From positions 1-10,703 of the forward strand of contig CAJXHQ010000060.1 of NCBI GenBank assembly GCA_913054485.1: a stretch of 10,703 nt of DNA. The letters run 5' to 3'. A program made the translations under genes and the position numbers. The notes beneath the pieces were generated by a model that was not told where the DNA came from, did no database searches, and worked only from the letters and a program-made list of their open reading frames with translations. Source of the stretch: an uncultured Paracoccaceae bacterium (GTDB taxonomy: Bacteria; Pseudomonadota; Alphaproteobacteria; Rhodobacterales; Rhodobacteraceae). Of the stretch, positions 7,487-10,703 are shown one piece after another; the first letter of the stretch is position 1; the number at the start of each line of letters is the position of its first letter.

Positions 7487-9192
7487 GCCCGCCGCACCGG
7501 CGCCGGATGCGATCACCAGCGGATAGACACCCACCACAAAGGCCAGCACGGTCATCATCGAGGCCTCATGCAGGCCAAGACCCGCGGCCTCGCGCTGCTG
7601 CTTGCCGAATTCGACGATCAGGATCGCGGTCTTCGCCGCCAGTGCGATCATCATCAGCAAGCCGATCTGCCCATAGAGCGACAGCGGCATGCCAGCGATG
7701 GCCAGCGCCCCCAGCGAGCCCAGCAGAGCCAGCGGAACCGTCAGCAGCAAGGCCACCGGGGTCAGGAAGCTCTCGTATAGGGCCGGAAGGTACTGAAGGA
7801 GCGCATGATTTCCGGGCCTTCCAGGGCTTCCTGGATCACGTTGTTCAAGGACCTGCGGGCTGCGCCTTGGGTGTCCTGCAGCACGTAGGACGTGCCTGCG
7901 ATGGCGCCGAGGCCCGGGATCGCCGGGGTGCCGAAGACCAGGGTCTGGGCTTCCGGGATCTTGCTGAACATCGCCTGATACTTCTGCTGCAGGAAGGCCA
8001 CGGCGCTGATCACCAGGTGGCGGCACAGGAACTCCACCAGCGCGATATACCAGCGAGTGACATGGTCAAAGGCCCAGTTGAAGCCGCGGATCACCACGTT
8101 CTGGCCGGTTTCATGGCGCATGATAACCGAAGCCAGTGCAGGCGACAGGGTCAGCGTGCCGATGATGGAGACCGGGACCGCGATGGTCGGGATCAGGGTC
8201 GCCCGCACCGAGCCGGGGAACAGGCAGGTCACCAGAACCACCAGCACGATTGTGCCCACCATCGTCAGAACAGTTTCATGAACCGAGGTGTCGATGAATT
8301 CGGTGGTGGCATGGCCGATGGTGTAGTCGACCCCTTCCGGGAAGAACTGCGACAGCTCCTCCATCTTGGCTTTCACCGAGGCTGCAACTTCGAGCGAGTT
8401 TGCATCGGCCATCTTGTAGATTGCGATCAGCACGCCCGGATTGTTGTTGAACTCGCCATAGCCCATATAGCTTTGCGATCCCAATTCGATCCGCGCCACG
8501 TCGCGCAGCCGCACAACCGGCCCGCTTTCATCCGCTTTCAGGATGATGTCGCCGAACTGCTCCTCATTCTGTACCCGCCCGCGGGCAGTCAGCACTTACT
8601 GGAAGTCGGTGTCATTGCTGCCAGGCGCCGCACCCCGCTGGCCAACGGTGGCCTGGGCGTTCTGCTCCCTGATGGCGGCGATCACCTCGTTGACGCCAAG
8701 GTTGCGGTTGGCCAGTTCCACCGGATCCAGCCAGGCCCGCAGACCGTAGTCCGGCGCGCCGAGGATGTTGGCTTCGCCGATGCCGGCGATGCGGCCCAGT
8801 CCGCCGGCCAAGTTCAGGCTGGCATAGTTGGACAGCAACAGCCCGTCGAACCGGGTGTCCGGCGACATGATATTCACCACCATCAGCATGTCCGGGTTCC
8901 GCTTTCGGACCCGGACACCCTGCTGGCGCACTTCTGCGGGCAGCGAGTTTTCGGCCAGGGTGACCCGGTTCTGCACCTCGGTCTGTGCCTGGTTTGCGAC
9001 GGTGCCGATCCCGAAGGTCACGGTCCGGGTGTCGGCGCCGGGGTAGTTGGCGCGAACCACAACTTTCGGTGCTGGGATGTCGGGGAACTGGTTTGCCGGC
9101 ATCACAAGGCCCGCGAGAAAGCCGATCAGCGTGATCACGATCGAGATCATGAAGGCAAAGCGCGGGCGCCTAATGAAAAAATTCGGTCCCAT
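7487..9192 (-). pseudogene. Decayed RND efflux pump (AcrB/MexF-type inner-membrane transporter)
   Basis: The N-terminus is that of an RND pump: FFIRRPRFAFMISIVITLIGFLAGLVMP in pieces over residues 5-31, then QFPDIPAPKVVV, and a good ribosome site AGGAG before the ATG at 9192. Intact pumps have about 1050 residues; only about 560 codons of homology remain. A TAA at 8596-8598 interrupts the frame after DTDFQ. Homology is missing at about 9020 (roughly 35 residues of the porter domain), 8155 (roughly 130 residues, including TM helix 4 and its proton-relay DD pair), 7995 (about 100), 7783 (about 170, with a frame change to the ALYESFLTPVALLL frame), 7560 (about 10) and 7490 (the C-terminus). The last recognisable segments are FGKQQREAAGLGLHEA and VIASGAGAAG. 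It follows the membrane-fusion partner. It cannot make a working pump. Deletion sizes are estimates from family memory. Confidence 0.88.
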
Positions 9193-10160
9193 GAATTACT
9201 CCTGGTTCCGGCCGGGGGGCAGCCCTGGGACGCCTGGGTTTCGACGGGTTGGCCGAGGCGGGCCTTCTGGATGCTTTCAACGATCACTTCATCGCCGTCT
9301 GGCAGCCCCACGGGGGCAGCCCAGTCTGCACCATTGCGGACACCGGTTTCGATGTTGCGGCGTTCCACCAAGCAATCACTGTTGACGACCATGACAAAGG
9401 ATCCCTGCTGGTCCCGCGACACGTTGCACTGCGGCACGGTGATCGCTTTGACGGAGGTGATCACCTCACTGTGGACGGTGACGTTCTCGCCGGGCAGAAG
9501 AAGCCCGTCGGGATTGTCGAACAGAACCCGTGCGGCAATGGTGCCAGAGGTCGAGGTCGCGGTGTTGTGCCAGCTCTCGAAGTGGCTGGTGTGGCTGTAG
9601 GTCTCGCCGTTGGGCAGGATCATGGACAGTTCCAGCGGCGGGATGCTGCCGCTGCGTTTCTCGATCTTCAGACGCGTGGCGATGAAGTCGAAGTAGCGCG
9701 ACTGATCCACGCGGCCGATCGCATAGATCGGGTCCAGAAAGACGATTTCCATCAGCTGTTTTTCCTGGGTGGTGTCACCCGTCGCGTAAAGGTCGCCGAC
9801 GGCGAAGCCCGGTTTGCTGACCCGTCCTTCGAATGGGGCGTAGACCTTGGTGTCTTCCAGAGACTTCTCGGCGGCGTCCAGCGGCACTGCGGCCACCATG
9901 ACATCTGCTTCGGCAACATCGCTGCTGGCCTTGGCATTTTCCAGATCGCGCTCGGATACGGTGCCGCGCTCGTTCAGGTTCTGGGCCGGCTTGTCGTCGC
10001 TTGCGGCCTTCAAGACATTGGCGCGCGCCTTGAGCAGCGCCGCTTCAGTCTGGGCCAGGGCGGTTCGATAGTCGGTCTGATCAAGCTCGACCAGCAGCTG
10101 GCCTTCCCCGGCAATTAGAATCATTTCGGCTGCCGGAACCGGGTCCGATCTCCCCTCGGC
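9147..10160 (-). pseudogene. Truncated RND-type membrane-fusion protein (periplasmic adaptor)
   Basis: Homology to MexE/AcrA-type adaptors is clear: GQLLVELDQTDYRTALAQTE (first lipoyl half), a coiled-coil hairpin with RGTVSERDLENAKAS, YAPFEGRVSKPGFAVGDL (second lipoyl half), then beta-barrel and C-terminal segments (LFDNPDGLLLPGENVTVHSEV in pieces; GVRNGADWAAPVGLPDGDEVIV). The signal peptide or lipobox and the start codon are gone. Homology begins abruptly near 10160 with GRSDPVPAAE, next to a terminator, and about 18 residues are missing between PAAEMIL and GEGQLL (10110-10125). At the 3' end the frame overruns the RND start. A net loss of one base in the C6 run (9214-9219) would explain this, since restoring it gives a stop TAA at 9196-9198, three bases before the RND ATG. 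A 326-residue reading frame from an internal ATG at 10124 remains open but lacks export signals. Confidence 0.85.
9196..9219 (-). other. Frameshift site at the 3' end of the adaptor gene (C6 run) and its displaced stop
   Basis: The minus-strand run of six C (9214-9219) separates the present frame, which ends at 9147 inside the pump gene, from the frame that ends in NQE and TAA at 9196-9198. The second arrangement, stop then three bases then ATG, is the normal adaptor/pump spacing. One missing C, or two extra, explains it. A sequencing error in the homopolymer cannot be excluded. Confidence 0.5.
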
Positions 10161-10166
10161 GAAGCG

Positions 10167-10200
10167 AAAAAAGGCCGGCCCTGCTGCCAGGGCCGGCCTT
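10167..10200 (-). terminator. Strong rho-independent terminator of the RTX gene
   Basis: A perfect 12-base stem AAGGCCGGCCCT/AGGGCCGGCCTT (10171-10182 with 10189-10200) with a 6-base loop is followed on the minus strand by six T residues (10167-10172, which include the last two bases of the stem). It lies 22 bases after the RTX stop codon. The adaptor remnant begins only a few bases beyond it. Confidence 0.85.
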
Positions 10201-10222
10201 GTTGTTCATGCGCCGCGCCGGA

Positions 10223-10597
10223 TCAGCAGATCGAGGCGAAGACGTCGTCGGCGTCTTCCAGGGTCAGGCCGCTGAAGACGATCTCGCCGCTGCGGCCGTA
10301 ATCCAGGGTCAGATCTTCGCCGGACAGGCTGAAGGAAATGTCGTCTTCGTCCACCCGGCGGGAGAACTTCAGCGCGTCTTCCGAGGCGTCGAAGTCGGTG
10401 ATGACGTCCTGGCCGTCCTTGCGGGTGAAGTAGAAAGTGTCTGCCCCTTCGCCGCCGGTCAGCAAGTCGTCGCCCTTGCCGCCATCGATGAAGTCATTGC
10501 CTTCGCCGCCATCCAGCGTGTCATCACCCTTTTCGCCGAACAGCGCATCCCGGCCGTCGCGGCCTTTCAGGAAGTCATCGCCTTTTTCGCCGTTCAG
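10223..10597 (-). pseudogene. 3' fragment of an RTX calcium-binding protein gene, cut by an insertion sequence
   Basis: About 124 codons remain. The first 54 form six glycine/aspartate-rich nonapeptides (10436-10597), for example [27 protein letters not shown] and LTGGEGADT, the pattern that binds calcium in the beta-roll of RTX proteins. A C-terminal domain follows ([20 protein letters not shown] through [15 protein letters not shown]), typical of type I secreted RTX proteins, with an acidic composition. The repeats start exactly at the insertion-sequence end, so the N-terminal part and any enzymatic domain are lost or lie beyond the element. An ATG inside the element would allow a chimeric 153-codon frame, probably without meaning. 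Intact relatives are secreted; no secretion genes are in the window. Confidence 0.85.
10436..10597 (-). repeat. Six tandem RTX nonapeptide units (27-base period)
   Basis: Six successive 27-base coding units each encode a variant of LxGGxGDDx. The units differ in sequence but keep G and D positions, which shows up as recurring ccgcc and cgtc blocks on the plus strand. It is a protein-level repeat, not a CRISPR array. Confidence 0.8.
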
Positions 10598-10703
10598 GGG
10601 CTTTGTTGCACAAAACGTTTGAATGTCGGATTTCCCCTTTCCCTTGACGGATTTACCCCACGGCCTCAGTGATAGGAATGCCAAGAGCGGTGTAGCTGTT
10701 GAG
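10598..10703 (-). mobile_element. Partial insertion sequence, IS5-family-like, right edge of window
   Basis: The terminal inverted repeat candidate GGGCTTTGTTGCACAAA (10598-10614) resembles the ends of IS5/IS903-group elements. The C-terminus of a transposase gene ends about 55 bases inside, pointing toward this end, which is the normal arrangement. RTX homology stops exactly at the repeat. The other end and the target duplication are outside the window. Family is inferred from the terminal repeat and the 16 residues seen. Confidence 0.65.
10653..10703 (-). CDS. Transposase, C-terminal 16 residues only (IS5-family-like)
   Basis: The frame open to the window edge encodes [16 protein letters not shown] followed by TAA (10653-10655). 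The LN-x-x-T-x-LG-x-P ending is like that of IS5/IS903-group DDE transposases. The rest of the gene, with its catalytic residues, lies to the right of the window, so function and completeness cannot be judged. Confidence 0.6.
   Translation of the reverse strand, partial: LNSYTALGIPITEAVG

Noticed and set aside
7426..9600. A 724-codon open frame on the plus strand opposite the efflux remnant
   Set aside because: Its translation is low-complexity (rich in His, Arg, Gly and Gln) with no domain. It mirrors the third-position G/C bias of the RND and adaptor genes on the other strand, whose homology is clear.
9147..10160. Reading the adaptor as a HlyD-type type I secretion protein serving the RTX gene
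   Set aside because: Its segments and its RND pump partner are those of efflux adaptors of the MexE/AcrA type; no ABC transporter is present.
10436..10597. Possible CRISPR-like array because of the 27-base periodicity
   Set aside because: There are no identical repeats separated by unique spacers; the period is explained by nine-residue calcium-binding units in a coding frame.
10199..10672. A plus-strand frame with repeated residues opposite the RTX gene
   Set aside because: The repeats are the antisense reading of the RTX nonapeptides and cross the insertion-sequence boundary.

Overview
The window looks like a chromosomal or plasmid segment of a marine alphaproteobacterium of the Roseobacter group (Rhodobacteraceae; relatives of Leisingera, Phaeobacter or Ruegeria). 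The grounds are high G+C coding sequence, a protocatechuate (pca) operon that includes a DUF849/BKACE gene and is divergent from pcaQ, and an RTX-type acidic calcium-binding protein. Genus is inferred from gene content only.

Layout, left to right. (1) 23-1681, minus: a 552-residue regulator with a SARP/OmpR-type winged helix, a TolB-like domain and TPR repeats. It lies behind an unusually AT-rich leader (about 1682-1790) that holds a plausible promoter. (2) 1876-6373, minus: a compact catabolic operon transcribed in the order pcaC, pcaH, pcaG, BKACE, pcaD, pcaB. Three of its junctions are stop/start overlaps (TGATG, TGATG, ATGA). A strong stem-loop lies between pcaG and the BKACE gene. (3) 6463-7389, plus: pcaQ, the divergent LysR-type regulator. 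A near-perfect PcaQ-box dyad overlaps its start codon, at the right distance to activate pcaC. (4) 7390-7464: three consecutive inverted repeats, terminators for both strands between converging units. (5) About 7487-10160, minus: decayed remains of an RND efflux operon (membrane-fusion protein plus RND pump), with deletions, a nonsense codon and a frameshift. (6) 10171-10200: a strong minus-strand terminator. (7) 10223-10597, minus: the 3' end of an RTX-repeat protein gene, cut by the end of an insertion sequence that runs off the right edge (10598-10703; IS5-family-like transposase C-terminus).

How the genes work together. PcaHG cleaves protocatechuate to 3-carboxy-cis,cis-muconate, PcaB makes 4-carboxymuconolactone, PcaC decarboxylates it, and PcaD hydrolyses the enol-lactone to beta-ketoadipate. 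The classical next genes (pcaIJ, pcaF) are absent here. A BKACE enzyme with the zinc-site residues of its family sits inside the operon. Known BKACE chemistry would let it convert beta-ketoadipate plus acetyl-CoA to succinyl-CoA plus acetoacetate, which suggests a CoA-transferase-independent finish to the pathway (inference). PcaQ probably activates the operon and, because its box covers its own start codon, may repress itself.

The left three quarters is an orderly catabolic locus. The right quarter is a degraded accessory region shaped by deletions and an insertion sequence. I did not find a clearly new multi-gene system. The best leads are the BKACE shortcut, the position of the PcaQ box, the pcaG-BKACE stem-loop and the mostly frame-preserving erosion of the efflux operon.
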